A DNA stretch of 64,000 nucleotides from Pseudomonadota bacterium (GTDB lineage: Bacteria > Pseudomonadota > Alphaproteobacteria > Rhizobiales > Hyphomicrobiaceae). This document shows, one piece after another, positions 17,622 to 25,994 of the stretch. The stretch is taken from contig JAEZRM010000023.1 in assembly GCA_023412805.1 (NCBI GenBank), forward strand, positions 1-64,000. Reading direction: 5' to 3'. Each line of letters begins with the position of its first letter. Positions within the stretch are counted from its first letter, which is position 1. The translations under genes were made by a program, and so were the position numbers. Under the pieces are notes generated by a model. The model was given only the letters and a program-made list of their open reading frames with translations. It did not search any database and was not told the DNA's origin.

Positions 17622-18710
17622 CTACCGTTCGGCCAGAGCCAAACTCAATTGCTCCGACGCGGCTTCCTCGCGCGCGCCGAAGCTCGAAAGCGTGACGCCG
17701 ACGAGGCGGATGCCCTTGCTCAATGGATAAACCGAGCGCATGAGCTGCACGCTCGCCTCGTGCAGCGCCTCGCGTGAGCTGACCGGGGCATCGTAGGTCC
17801 GGCTGCGCGTCGCGATCTGGAAGTCGGCGTACTTGATCTTCACCGTCACGGTGCGGCCGAGCGATTTCGTTTTCTCGCACCATGCCCAGACATCATCCGC
17901 CATCTCGCAGATGGCCGCTTCGATCTCCGCCGGCTCGAGGAGGTCGCGCGAGAAGGTCGTCTCCGATCCCGAGGACTTGCGCGGCCGATCCGGCACGACG
18001 GCACGATGATCCTCGCCCCGCGCGAGGCCGTAGTACCACGGGCCCGACTTGCCGAAGTGCTGCTGCAGAAAAGCCAGCGATTGCAGTTTGAGATCCGCGC
18101 CTGTGAGAATGCCGAGGCGGTTCATCTTCTCAGCGGTGACGGGACCGACGCCGTGGAACCGTCCGACGGGGAGATCCGCGACGAATGCCTCGCCCGCTCC
18201 CGGCGGGATCACGAACTGGCCATTCGGCTTGCGATGGTCCGATGCGAGTTTCGCGAGGAATTTATTGTACGAGATGCCGGCCGACGCCGTGAGCTCCGTC
18301 TCGGAGAGAATGCGCGCGCGGATCTCGGTTGCCGTCGCCGAGGCGGTCGGGATGCCACGCAGGTTCGCGCTCACGTCGAGATAGGCTTCGTCGAGCGAAA
18401 GCGGCTCGATGAGCGGGGTGTACTCGGCGAAGATCGCGCGAATCTGCTGCGATACAGCTCGGTAGACCTCGAAGCGCGGCTTGACGAAAATCAGCTCGGG
18501 ACATTTGCGCAGCGCCGTGCTCGAGGGCATGGCTGAGCGCACGCCGAACTTGCGTGCTTCATAGCTGGCCGCCGCCACCACACCGCGCGCGGCGCCATGG
18601 CCAACAGCGAGCGGGCGACCGCGCAATGCAGGATCGTCGCGCTGCTCGACGGACGCGTAGAAGGCGTCCATGTCGATATGGATGATCTTGCGGATGGGCA
18701 CCTCGCTCAT
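17622..18710 (-). CDS. dinB: DNA polymerase IV (Y-family)
   Basis: Translesion polymerase. Catalytic acidic residues lie in IIHIDMDAFYASVEQRDDP and SLDEAYLDVS; GISYNKFLAKLASD and the HhH-containing thumb (PVGRFHGVGPVTAEKMNRLG) follow, then the little-finger domain (RKSSGSETTFSRDLLEP). 362 aa from ATG 18710 (MSEVPIRKIIHIDMD); the open frame extends 26 residues further but they do not fit the family. The C-terminus ends without an obvious clamp-binding QLxLF box; LSLALAER is the nearest. No SOS box was identified in the short upstream region. Confidence 0.94.
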   Translation of the reverse strand: MSEVPIRKIIHIDMDAFYASVEQRDDPALRGRPLAVGHGAARGVVAAASYEARKFGVRSAMPSSTALRKCPELIFVKPRFEVYRAVSQQIRAIFAEYTPLIEPLSLDEAYLDVSANLRGIPTASATATEIRARILSETELTASAGISYNKFLAKLASDHRKPNGQFVIPPGAGEAFVADLPVGRFHGVGPVTAEKMNRLGILTGADLKLQSLAFLQQHFGKSGPWYYGLARGEDHRAVVPDRPRKSSGSETTFSRDLLEPAEIEAAICEMADDVWAWCEKTKSLGRTVTVKIKYADFQIATRSRTYDAPVSSREALHEASVQLMRSVYPLSKGIRLVGVTLSSFGAREEAASEQLSLALAER

Positions 18711-18873
18711 GGCGCGGATACATCTAGCATGGCTGGAACGTATAGTGAACTCGGGCTTGTGGACGACCAACGCTTTATCAACGCACAACGGTTGGTGTGA
18801 TGCGCATCAATGATTCAATGAGCCCGTTCGCGCTATCAGCCTATGATCGCGCATCAGGCGGGGAGAACGAGCG

Positions 18874-20040
18874 TTGAGCATTCTGATCATCGGGGCGGGG
18901 CACGCGGGGGGCGTTGTTGCAGCGAACCTTCGACAAGCCGGGACGGATGCGCCGATCACGATCATCGGCGACGAGCCCTATCCGCCCTATCAGCGGCCGC
19001 CGCTCTCCAAGGTCTGGCTGAAGGGTGATGTTGCGTTCTCCGCCGTCGGCTTGCGGCCTGAGACCTACTACGCACAGCGCGACATTTCCCTGCGCCTCGA
19101 TGCGTCAGTCGTCGCACTCGATCGCGTGACGCGGACGGTCACGCTCGCCAGCGGCGGAACGCTTCCCTACAGCACGCTCATCCTGGCGACGGGTGCGCGC
19201 GCGCGTCGCCTCGGTCTCGCAGGCGAAGATCTGCCCGGCGTCCACGCGCTGCGCACGATCGCGGATGCGGATCGCGTGAAGGCCGGACTGATTCTCGGGC
19301 AGCGTCTCGTAGTGATCGGCGGCGGCTATGTCGGGCTGGAGGTCGCTGCATCGGCGCGACTCAAAGGGATGGATGTCGTGGTGATCGAGCGGGAGGCGCG
19401 CTTGCTGGCGCGCGTTGCCTCGCCGCCCATCTCGGCCTTCATGCAGCAGTATCATGAGCGCAAGGGTGTCCGCATCCGGCTCGAGACTGGCGTGAACGGA
19501 TTCGATGCGCGCGATGGCCGCGTTGCGGGTGTGCAGCTCAGCGACGGGACGCGTGAGCCAGCCGACATGGTGCTGGTCGGTGTCGGTGCCGTGCCGAACA
19601 CGGAGCTGGCTGTGGCTGCGGGGCTCGCGTGCAACAACGGCATTGTCGTCGATCTCGACGCGCGCACGGGCGACCCGAGCATTTTCGCGATCGGTGACTG
19701 TACTGAGAGACCGCTGCCACACTATGGATGCCGTACCCGTCTTGAAAGTGTCGCGAGCGCATTGGAGCAAGCAAAGCAGGCAACGGCTGCGATCTGCGGC
19801 ACCAAGGCGCCGGTGCCGGAAGTGCCGTGGTTCTGGTCCGATCAGTACGATCTGAAACTGCAGATCGCCGGTCTGCCGATCGGTGCGATGCGCATGGATC
19901 TCCGTGGCGACGCGGCGCAAGGCAAGTTTGCCGTCGCGCATTTCGATGAGCGTGACCGCCTCTGCGCCGTCGAAGCGGTCAATCTACCGGCCGAATACAT
20001 GGCCGGACGCGCGAGCATCGCCAAGGAGCGCGCGGTCTGA
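18874..20040 (+). CDS. FAD-dependent ferredoxin-reductase-type oxidoreductase
   Basis: 388 aa, related to the NADH:ferredoxin reductases that feed cytochrome P450s and dioxygenases (CamA, ThcD and rhodocoxin reductase type). Two dinucleotide folds: ILIIGAGHAGGVVAANLR at the N-terminus (FAD) and LVVIGGGYVGLEVAASARL near residue 150 (NADH), plus SIFAIGDCTER close to residue 270 (FAD ribityl contact) and ATGARARRL. Start is TTG at 18874 with GGGGAG eight bases upstream; no in-frame ATG serves better. No ferredoxin or P450 gene is adjacent, so its electron acceptor is unknown. Convergent with the AAA ATPase gene five bases away. Confidence 0.93.
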   Translation: MSILIIGAGHAGGVVAANLRQAGTDAPITIIGDEPYPPYQRPPLSKVWLKGDVAFSAVGLRPETYYAQRDISLRLDASVVALDRVTRTVTLASGGTLPYSTLILATGARARRLGLAGEDLPGVHALRTIADADRVKAGLILGQRLVVIGGGYVGLEVAASARLKGMDVVVIEREARLLARVASPPISAFMQQYHERKGVRIRLETGVNGFDARDGRVAGVQLSDGTREPADMVLVGVGAVPNTELAVAAGLACNNGIVVDLDARTGDPSIFAIGDCTERPLPHYGCRTRLESVASALEQAKQATAAICGTKAPVPEVPWFWSDQYDLKLQIAGLPIGAMRMDLRGDAAQGKFAVAHFDERDRLCAVEAVNLPAEYMAGRASIAKERAV

Positions 20041-20045
20041 TCGCG

Positions 20046-20951
20046 TCAGAGGAACGACATCGGCCGTGTCTTGGCACGGATGCGTGCGAGTGCCCACAGC
20101 TTGACACCATCGATCGGCACGGGACGGCGAAACTCCGCCTCCGCGGCGGACACGTCCGGAAGGCTGCGGGAGATAATGTCGTCGAGCCGGTCGGTCATGA
20201 GGTCACTGTGCAGCGCGCGCCAGAAGGCGACGCTTTCATCACGGTACGTGCGCACCAGCCGCTCGATGAGGCGGCGATCATCGTACGAGCGCGGGTTGAA
20301 GAGCTGGAACGCGATCGCGAGCTTGTCGTCGAGCGTTGGACGATGTGTGTGCCATGTGGCGCGACCGTCGCGGAAGAGCGAGGCGCGCATCGTCGTGAAG
20401 TTGTTGCCGGTGAAGATGATCGGCATGCCGCTGTCGTCGAAGTTGCGCGGCTCCTGCGTGTCGGCGAGCTGCTGGAGTTGATGAGTCACGAGCAGGCTGT
20501 TGATGGTTCTGCCCATCTGGCCATCGGCGGCGGAGATCGAGAGATCGAAATCGTCGGCAACGATCGCGATACGCATTTTGCGGCTCCGCGAGGTTTCGGC
20601 TGCGAAGCTCATGAAGTCGTTGAGCACGGCGCAGGCGCCGCCTTCGTGTTCGCTCGCCAGCATCGACGCCGGCAGCAGGGCGACCGCGAAGCCGTAGCGC
20701 AGCGAGGCGTCGGTCGCCGATACGGTTTTGCCCGTGCCGCGCGGACCCTGGATGATCAGGTATCGCTCCACCCGCCCTTTGAGCGATGGCAACACCTGCT
20801 TGAAGAGGTGCCGGCGGATGGCCCGCTCGAGCTCATCGAAGACCACACCGTCCGGACACAAATATTGTCCCGGCATGCGGATCAGGCCGGCGAACGGCGA
20901 GGACGCCGTAGGCGATGGCGGATTGGGTGCCAGGTTAGCGATCCGGGACAT
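20046..20951 (-). CDS. AAA-family ATPase, function unknown
   Basis: 301-aa soluble protein with one AAA+ domain. Walker A is GPRGTGKTVSATDA (about residue 72), Walker B-like MRIAIVADDFDLSIS (about 127), sensor 1 MPIIFTGNNFTTMR (about 183), and a basic C-terminal helical part (SYDDRRLIERLVRTYRDES). The N-terminus is Pro/Ser-rich (APNPPSPTASSP). The start at 20951 has GGAGA a few bases upstream; the longer frame (to 21029) is not supported. It resembles single-domain AAA remodelers such as Rubisco-activase/CbbX-like proteins only in general layout. No obvious client is encoded next to it. Confidence 0.8.
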   Translation of the reverse strand: MSRIANLAPNPPSPTASSPFAGLIRMPGQYLCPDGVVFDELERAIRRHLFKQVLPSLKGRVERYLIIQGPRGTGKTVSATDASLRYGFAVALLPASMLASEHEGGACAVLNDFMSFAAETSRSRKMRIAIVADDFDLSISAADGQMGRTINSLLVTHQLQQLADTQEPRNFDDSGMPIIFTGNNFTTMRASLFRDGRATWHTHRPTLDDKLAIAFQLFNPRSYDDRRLIERLVRTYRDESVAFWRALHSDLMTDRLDDIISRSLPDVSAAEAEFRRPVPIDGVKLWALARIRAKTRPMSFL

Positions 20952-21362
20952 ACGTCTCCATCTCCAGGGCGTGCGTGCAGGAAGTGGGCAGCCACGTCCC
21001 AAGGCGCCAGATTCGAGATGTCGCGACAAGATTCAACCAGTGATTGATTCACAGTTCGATGGGCTCATCCGGTGATTGTGCGGCAGGCTGCGGAGCGGCC
21101 CACAAGCGAGTCTAACTACAACCATAAGGTGTAGGCGAGCATCTCCGAAAGCTCGCACGCCTGGTACACGCAATGCGCGAGCGCGGCAGAGCTGCGTGCG
21201 GCCTACGCGCCTGCGGACTGTAGCACTGTGGCCGCAAAGCCTCTCTTATGCTCGTAACTGATATACCCGCATAGCGGGTGGTGGCGAATCGCTTACTCTA
21301 CTTAAGCGTGTGTGCCTCGGGGCGGGTGAGAGCCCCTATTTCTCCATCGGATGAGAGAGCAA
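20952..21362. other. Divergent intergenic region, no gene seen
   Basis: About 410 bp between the AAA ATPase and the small secreted-protein gene. It holds several small hairpins (ACCCGC-ata-GCGGGT near 21270; CGAGC...GCTCG near 21137) and stop-dense sequence in most frames. Presumably carries the promoters of both flanking genes; no clear -35/-10 pair was picked out. Confidence 0.4.
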
Positions 21363-21698
21363 ATGAAGAAGTTGCTATTGGTGGTTGCTGCCTGCGTGAT
21401 CGCTACGCCGGCGTTTGCGCAGGTCGCTTCGCGCGGCGGCGTTGCGAATTCCGCGCGCATCAGCCAGACGGCGGGCGCCCTGGCTTTCAATCTATTGGCT
21501 CAGGGTGAGCGAGCCGAGATCGAAGCGCCGCGCAATGATCCTTATCTGCGGGTCGATGGCGGCGCGTTCATCATGCCGTACATCAATGAGTCCTTCAACG
21601 CTGTGCGGGGCGGAGAAGTGCGCGTCTACGACCCCGTCGGCACGTTCATCGACGAGCGGTCCTTCACGGTCAACAACGACTATCTCAATCCTCCTTGA
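21363..21698 (+). CDS. Small secreted protein, possibly curlin-related
   Basis: 111 aa with a classical signal peptide, MKKLLLVVAACVIATPAFAQ, cleaved after AFA. The mature part starts VASRGGVANSARISQTAG ALAFNLLAQGE, in which the spacing of Gln, Gly and Ala loosely recalls one curlin repeat, followed by an unrepetitive C-terminal region (FIMPYINESFNAVRGGEVRV). No family is recognised with certainty. The ATG at 21363 gives the signal peptide its usual start; an in-frame ATG lies 12 bases upstream. The next gene encodes a clearer curlin-repeat protein, with a strong hairpin between them, so the pair may form a minor/major subunit set. Confidence 0.7.
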   Translation: MKKLLLVVAACVIATPAFAQVASRGGVANSARISQTAGALAFNLLAQGERAEIEAPRNDPYLRVDGGAFIMPYINESFNAVRGGEVRVYDPVGTFIDERSFTVNNDYLNPP

Positions 21699-21709
21699 TG
21701 CTGAAGCAG

Positions 21710-21746
21710 GCGATGAGGCGTGACTGCTGCGGTCACGCCTCATCGC
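21710..21746 (+). terminator. Strong intercistronic hairpin
   Basis: Perfect 15-bp stem GCGATGAGGCGTGAC / GTCACGCCTCATCGC with a 7-base loop, starting 11 bases after the stop of the first small secreted-protein gene. No T-run follows (TTGAGATG), so it is more likely a partial terminator or RNase-protecting 3' end that sets the ratio of the two messages. Confidence 0.6.
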
Positions 21747-21824
21747 TTGAGATGCCAGAGTTTGCGACCAGTGCGCCATGAAGCGCCAGCGTCTCCATCA
21801 CAAATCGAACGCACGAGGAATTCG

Positions 21825-22277
21825 ATGCGAACTGCTGCATCCAGTGGCGTCGCTCTGATGTTGCTTGCTACCAGCTCTCATGCGGAGACGTTGGAGATCA
21901 ATCAGAGCGCTTGGTTGAATTACACCGTCGTCGTCAATGCGGTGAACAAGGGCTCGAGCCTCTCGATCAATCATCGCGGTGAGAAGAACGGCATCTCCTC
22001 GGTGCAGATTGCAGGAGCCAAAGACACGGAGATGCTGGCGCATCAACGTGGCCGGCGCAATGCCGCAGTCGTCCATCAGCAAGGCTGGATCACATCGTCG
22101 ATCGTCATTCAGGAAGGGCCGCATGGCCCCGGCGGCCATCGAGATCTACCGATGAGCCACACTGTTCGAGAGACGGACGAAGGCTACCTCTCGTATTTCC
22201 AGACAGGGGGGTTCAGCCTCGTCACGCCGACCGACCCCAATCACACATGGATCAGCCGGTTCGGCCGTTCTCGCTGA
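21825..22277 (+). CDS. Secreted protein with curlin-like repeats
   Basis: 150 aa. Signal peptide MRTAASSGVALMLLATSSHA, cleaved before ETLEINQS. The mature chain has consecutive units of the curlin type (x-I-x-x-x-G-x-x-N-x-A/I-x-x-x-Q): SLSINHRGEKNGISSVQ and TEMLAHQRGRRNAAVVHQQG, with a flanking half-unit EINQSAWLNYTVVVNA and a final ITSSIVIQEG. Curlin repeats stack as a beta-solenoid and form amyloid fibres. The C-terminal 45 residues are non-repetitive. The start at 21825 is supported by AGGAA upstream and the signal peptide. No csgG/csgE/csgF gene lies in the window, so export would rely on genes elsewhere. Curlin assignment is inferred from the repeat pattern only. Confidence 0.75.
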   Translation: MRTAASSGVALMLLATSSHAETLEINQSAWLNYTVVVNAVNKGSSLSINHRGEKNGISSVQIAGAKDTEMLAHQRGRRNAAVVHQQGWITSSIVIQEGPHGPGGHRDLPMSHTVRETDEGYLSYFQTGGFSLVTPTDPNHTWISRFGRSR

Positions 22278-22393
22278 GAGAGTGGCCTCCTGCAAACAAT
22301 GGGACGCCCGGATTTCGATATCGATTCTCTGAGAGCGAGAAGAAAAAGCGCAGGGCACGATCTGCCTGATATCGCGCGCAGGGGCAGTACGTC

Positions 22394-23827
22394 ATGAAAT
22401 CAACGATTGCAACCCGAGCTGCTGGTCTTCTCGCGGTGTTCTGCATCAGCGCATTGATGCTCGCAAGGGTAAGCGGATCCGCAAGCGCCGACGATGATGA
22501 GACTTCATCATCGCCGGCCGTAGCTGCGAAGAAGAGTGCGGATCGCGCGTGTCATGCATTCGGGTCGGGCTACACTTCCGTCGGAAATACAGGCCTTTGT
22601 GCGCGGCTTGGTGGTGGCATTCTTGTGTCGGCGTCGAAGGAGTTCACGGACCGCGACATCGTGATGGTGGGCCAGCGCATACCGACACTGTTCAATAATG
22701 GTGCGGGTGCGCCGATCGTCTACTACCACGAGGACGACGTAAGCAAGCAGACGAAGAACCCTACCGCGGGCGCCTACGCGTGGGCGCAGATGATGGTTCA
22801 GACGAGGAACGACTGGGGGATGCTGCGCGGTTTCGTGCGCATCGCTGCAGATGCGCGCACGCGCTACGACGATAGCGGAGATGTCGTCGTCGATCTGCGC
22901 CGAATCGAGAACTCCTACTACTACGGCGCCCTGGACGAGGCGTGGGTGCAGTGGAACGGCCTGAAGGTCGGTGTTCAACCGTCGATGTTCGGCTTCAACC
23001 GGTTGCCGAGTGTCGTGACGCCCGGCTATTCGTCGATCGTGAATACCCTCGGAGCTTCCTACACGATCGGCCTGACGCGCAACGCCTCGCTCAGCATTGC
23101 GCTGGAGGATCCGGAGCGACGGATCATGGCCGATGGCATTCTCGCCCGGCCGACACGATCCGACGTTCCCGATATCGTCGCGATGGCGCGCATCGCGACG
23201 CCTTCGACGCTCTATCATTTCTCCGGCGCACTGCATCACGTCGAGGATCATGTTCTCAAGGATTTCGTGGGCGGAGATGAGACGAGCGTCTGGGGCTGGG
23301 CGCTGTCCGCCGGATTGCAGTCACGGGTGACGTGGAAGGACATCATCGGACCGCAGGGCGACGGCGTATTCGGCCGCTTCAGTTTCACGGCCGCGTATGC
23401 TTCGGGTGCGCCGGCTTATCTCGGCATTCCCTTCTTTGCGCCCGACTATGTCGCCGCCGGTGATGGCATGACCTACAATTCCAAAGGCTGGTCGGCCGTC
23501 GCATCGTATGAACACATGCTGGCGCCGTGGATAAAGCTGAGCCTCAGCGGATCGTACTTCGACATCTCGATGTACTCGGCGGGCGAGCCGTTGATCCCGC
23601 ATGATGACCCTGGCCCTCCGCTGATGCCTGATCTCGATTTCGAGGTCGACGTACGCGGCACGGTCTTTCAGGCGGGCATCGAAATCATGCCGCGGCCGGG
23701 AATGGTGATCGGTTTGGAGGGCGGATACACCACCACATCCGCCAAGGGCCGATACGTCGGATTCCCGGGCGAAAGAGCGAGCGTGGGCTTCCCGCATGTC
23801 GGCGTCTACCTGCGCCAATCATTCTGA
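22394..23827 (+). CDS. Outer-membrane porin of the alphaproteobacterial Porin_2 type
   Basis: 477 aa with an N-terminal signal peptide (cleavage near SASADDD, about residue 33). The mature start has the family's CHAFGSGYTSVGNTGLCARLGG motif region, with a Cys pair about 17 residues apart. The rest is rich in alternating amphipathic beta strands and aromatic girdles, and the chain ends in Phe (VYLRQSF), the outer-membrane insertion signal. General diffusion of small solutes is the expected role. Located 116 bases after the curlin-like gene and upstream of an adhesin, consistent with a cell-surface gene patch. Confidence 0.88.
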   Translation: MKSTIATRAAGLLAVFCISALMLARVSGSASADDDETSSSPAVAAKKSADRACHAFGSGYTSVGNTGLCARLGGGILVSASKEFTDRDIVMVGQRIPTLFNNGAGAPIVYYHEDDVSKQTKNPTAGAYAWAQMMVQTRNDWGMLRGFVRIAADARTRYDDSGDVVVDLRRIENSYYYGALDEAWVQWNGLKVGVQPSMFGFNRLPSVVTPGYSSIVNTLGASYTIGLTRNASLSIALEDPERRIMADGILARPTRSDVPDIVAMARIATPSTLYHFSGALHHVEDHVLKDFVGGDETSVWGWALSAGLQSRVTWKDIIGPQGDGVFGRFSFTAAYASGAPAYLGIPFFAPDYVAAGDGMTYNSKGWSAVASYEHMLAPWIKLSLSGSYFDISMYSAGEPLIPHDDPGPPLMPDLDFEVDVRGTVFQAGIEIMPRPGMVIGLEGGYTTTSAKGRYVGFPGERASVGFPHVGVYLRQSF

Positions 23828-24166
23828 TCGGTTGCTGGGCGATCGCATCCATCAGTTGCCGTCTTCTGATCCTGCCGTCCGGCTCTCCGGACACGCGGCG
23901 CGTGCGCGACGGCCCCATCTCCTGATGTTGCATTTTTGTCAGACGGCGACAGCATCGCACAATCTTAGCGTGTGTATATCCGAATCTCACTACCCGTAGT
24001 CATGGAGTCGTGGCAGATGATACACCTATAGATTGTGGTCGGGCGATCGATCTTTATCGCGATCTCCGCAATCTTCACGTGTGTGGGCGTAACGGGATGC
24101 TGCCTTGGAACTGTTAGTTGAGTGCTATGTCTGTTGCAACTTTAGAGAACTGCGGAGAAAACGGAG
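23828..24166. other. Intergenic region between porin and adhesin
   Basis: 339 bp, more AT-rich than the neighbourhood (for example around 23925-24060). No open frame with a ribosome site was found. It should contain the promoter of the adhesin gene; tgtgtatatcc near 23970 and acctatagattg near 24027 are possible -10-like sequences, not convincing by eye. Confidence 0.4.
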
Positions 24167-24928
24167 ATGCGAGGATATTTCAGGGGCAGCGGATGCGCCG
24201 CGGCATTGGCGGTCGCGGGGGCGCTTATTGTGGGTGGCAGCGCAGCGCAGGCGCAGTACAGCGCAGGCGGTGGCACCGCGTCAGGCACCGACGCAATCGC
24301 TATCGGCGACGGCGCTAATGCATCAAGTCAGAATTCCGTTGCGGTCGGCTACTACGCCAACGCGGGAGGCCTGAACGCCATCGCGATCGGCGTCGGCGCG
24401 TCGGCGACCGCTGATCACAGCACGGCTATTGGTGGCGGTTCGATTGCGAGCCGCGGTGGGCAGGCCGACTATACAGCGCCCTATCTGACCGCGCCGCAGA
24501 CGTCCATCGGTGAGGTCTCGGTTGGCAATAACGCCGATGTGCAGCGGCAGGTCACGAACGTCGCCGCTGGCTCCACGCCGACGGACGCAGTCAATGTCGC
24601 CCAGCTCCAAGGCGCAGTCGAGCCGCTGAGGTCGGACCTGAGCGCGCTTAGCGGCCGCGTTGGCAGGCTCGAGGATCGAGTTGACGACGTTCGCGACATC
24701 GCGATTTCCGCCGGTGCGATTGCGATGGCGAACTCGCAGCTTCGCTATGACGATCGCGCAGGCAAGCTTTCTCTCGCCGCGGGTGGCGGCGCCTTTCATG
24801 GCAAGGGCGCATTCGCTGTTGGCCTCGGCTACACCTCGCCGGATCGCCTCTGGCGCGCGAACCTTTCGGGCAGCTTCACGGAAGACGAAGCTGCGTTCGG
24901 TGGCGGCATGAGCTTCACCTTGAACTGA
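24167..24928 (+). CDS. Short YadA-like trimeric autotransporter adhesin
   Basis: 253 aa. Signal peptide to about residue 30 (GGSAAQAQ). Head: three or four YadA-type 14-residue repeats (DAIAIGDGANASSQNS, VAVGYYANAGGLN, AIAIGVGASATADHS, TAIGGGSIASRGG). Then a neck (AAGSTPTDAVNVAQLQG), a short coiled-coil stalk (LRSDLSALSGRVGRLEDRV) and the C-terminal four-stranded YadA anchor (about 185-253, ending GGGMSFTLN) that forms one 12-stranded pore per trimer. This is close to the minimum size for a complete trimeric autotransporter. GGAG lies nine bases before the ATG. Expected on the outer surface, binding host, matrix or other cells. Confidence 0.9.
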   Translation: MRGYFRGSGCAAALAVAGALIVGGSAAQAQYSAGGGTASGTDAIAIGDGANASSQNSVAVGYYANAGGLNAIAIGVGASATADHSTAIGGGSIASRGGQADYTAPYLTAPQTSIGEVSVGNNADVQRQVTNVAAGSTPTDAVNVAQLQGAVEPLRSDLSALSGRVGRLEDRVDDVRDIAISAGAIAMANSQLRYDDRAGKLSLAAGGGAFHGKGAFAVGLGYTSPDRLWRANLSGSFTEDEAAFGGGMSFTLN

Positions 24929-25022
24929 TGGAGACACTTCCGGGGGGAAGAGCGAGGAGGGCGTGTCTCCGGATGCGCTCTCCTCACCGCCGTTTTCATT
25001 GGGTGGCGTAGGAGGCTTTGTC

Positions 25023-25727
25023 GTGCACGCGCTTGGGCAGCAGATTCTCCGGTCAACAATCGCTGTGGGGGCGCTGGTCGCCGTTGGCAGTACGCTCACC
25101 ATCGGGCTCGCTGGCGCCGATGATTCGCGGACGAGAGCGGATGCCGCTGTTCGCATGGCACAGGCTACCGATACAAAAAAGCCGCGCCTCGATAGCTGGG
25201 CATCCTCCGTCAAGCAGCCCGATGCGAAGAAGAAGCAGGCCTCAGCCGAGGCGACGAAGCCCGAGGCAGACAAGGATCGCGGCGCGCCGGCCGGTCATCT
25301 GCAGCCGCAGCTGCACGCGAGTAACGGCGGGATCACGACGTGCTTCGATACCCTCGCGCGGGCGACGAGTCAGGCCGTGGATGGGGAGCATCACGCGTTC
25401 TCATTCTGGGATTCCAAGAAGCCGAACGAAAGCACGTTCCGCTCGATCGTTTCGCTGCGCTATCCCCACGCGACGGCGCCACGCGGTGCGTCGATCATCA
25501 TCAACAGCCCGGTCGGCGGCGCTTGCGATGCGACGACGCTGCAGGTCATGCCAACGCAGCGTTCGTGCAGCGCCATTCAGGGCGATCTCATGAAGACGGG
25601 GAAAGCCGTCGCGAATCTGGCGGGGCTCGCGCTCATTCAGGTGCCGCAGGAGCTGAGCTATATGCTGCTACCGACGGCCGGAGACGGCTGCGCGATTATC
25701 GCCATCCGCGTGATTCGCGCGCAGTAG
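25023..25727 (+). CDS. Exported hypothetical protein with four cysteines
   Basis: 234 aa from GTG 25023, which has GGAGG eight bases upstream; the open frame extends back to 24963 but lacks a ribosome site. The N-terminus reads as a signal sequence (LRSTIAVGALVAVGSTLTIGLAGA). A Lys/Ala/Asp-rich linker (about 40-90) precedes a compact domain starting near residue 105 (GGITTCFDTLARAT), with four cysteines spread over the remaining 130 residues (TTCFD, GACDA, RSCSA, DGCAI), suggesting two disulfides in the periplasm or outside. No family recognised. It lies 95 bases after the adhesin gene on the same strand and might be co-expressed. Confidence 0.65.
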   Translation: MHALGQQILRSTIAVGALVAVGSTLTIGLAGADDSRTRADAAVRMAQATDTKKPRLDSWASSVKQPDAKKKQASAEATKPEADKDRGAPAGHLQPQLHASNGGITTCFDTLARATSQAVDGEHHAFSFWDSKKPNESTFRSIVSLRYPHATAPRGASIIINSPVGGACDATTLQVMPTQRSCSAIQGDLMKTGKAVANLAGLALIQVPQELSYMLLPTAGDGCAIIAIRVIRAQ

Positions 25728-25779
25728 CGCCGCCGGTACGCTCACCCATGTTGATGTTGTCATAAAATGCGGGTGGGTT

Positions 25780-25824
25780 CCGGGAGGGTGTCCCTCCCGG
25801 TTGGGGCGTGGGGCGAAAGCCCCA
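25780..25824. terminator. Two stacked hairpins between convergent genes
   Basis: Perfect 9-bp stem CCGGGAGGG-tgt-CCCTCCCGG (25780-25800) followed by GGGGC-gaaa-GCCCC with a GNRA loop (25811-25824). They sit 53 bases after the exported-protein gene and before the end of the convergent dehydrogenase gene. No T-run; they may protect mRNA ends or terminate with Rho. Confidence 0.5.
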
Positions 25825-25840
25825 CTCGCGAAGCGACCGC

Positions 25841-25975
25841 GTGCATAGCATGACGGAGCGCGGCGATAGCACGCCTTCCCGGCAGCCCGCTGGTCGTACT
25901 CCAAGCTGACCGCATGGCGGCCGCGGGCATAGCATGACGAAATGGAGGCGATAGCACCTCTTCCCAGCAGCCCGC
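25841..25975. repeat. Imperfect direct repeat, two copies of about 50 bp
   Basis: Copy A 25841-25890 and copy B 25925-25975 share GCATAGCATGACG, then GGCGATAGCAC, then CTTCCC-GCAGCCCGC, with about 80% identity, at 84-base spacing. The second copy ends 20 bases from the dehydrogenase stop codon. Nature unknown; possibly a species-specific intergenic repeat. Two copies only, with unequal internal gaps, so not a CRISPR. Confidence 0.7.
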
Positions 25976-25994
25976 GGCACCTAAAGAGAGCCCA

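Noticed and set aside
25841..25975. CRISPR array
   Set aside because: Only two imperfect copies of about 50 bp with a 34-bp spacer and no cas genes.
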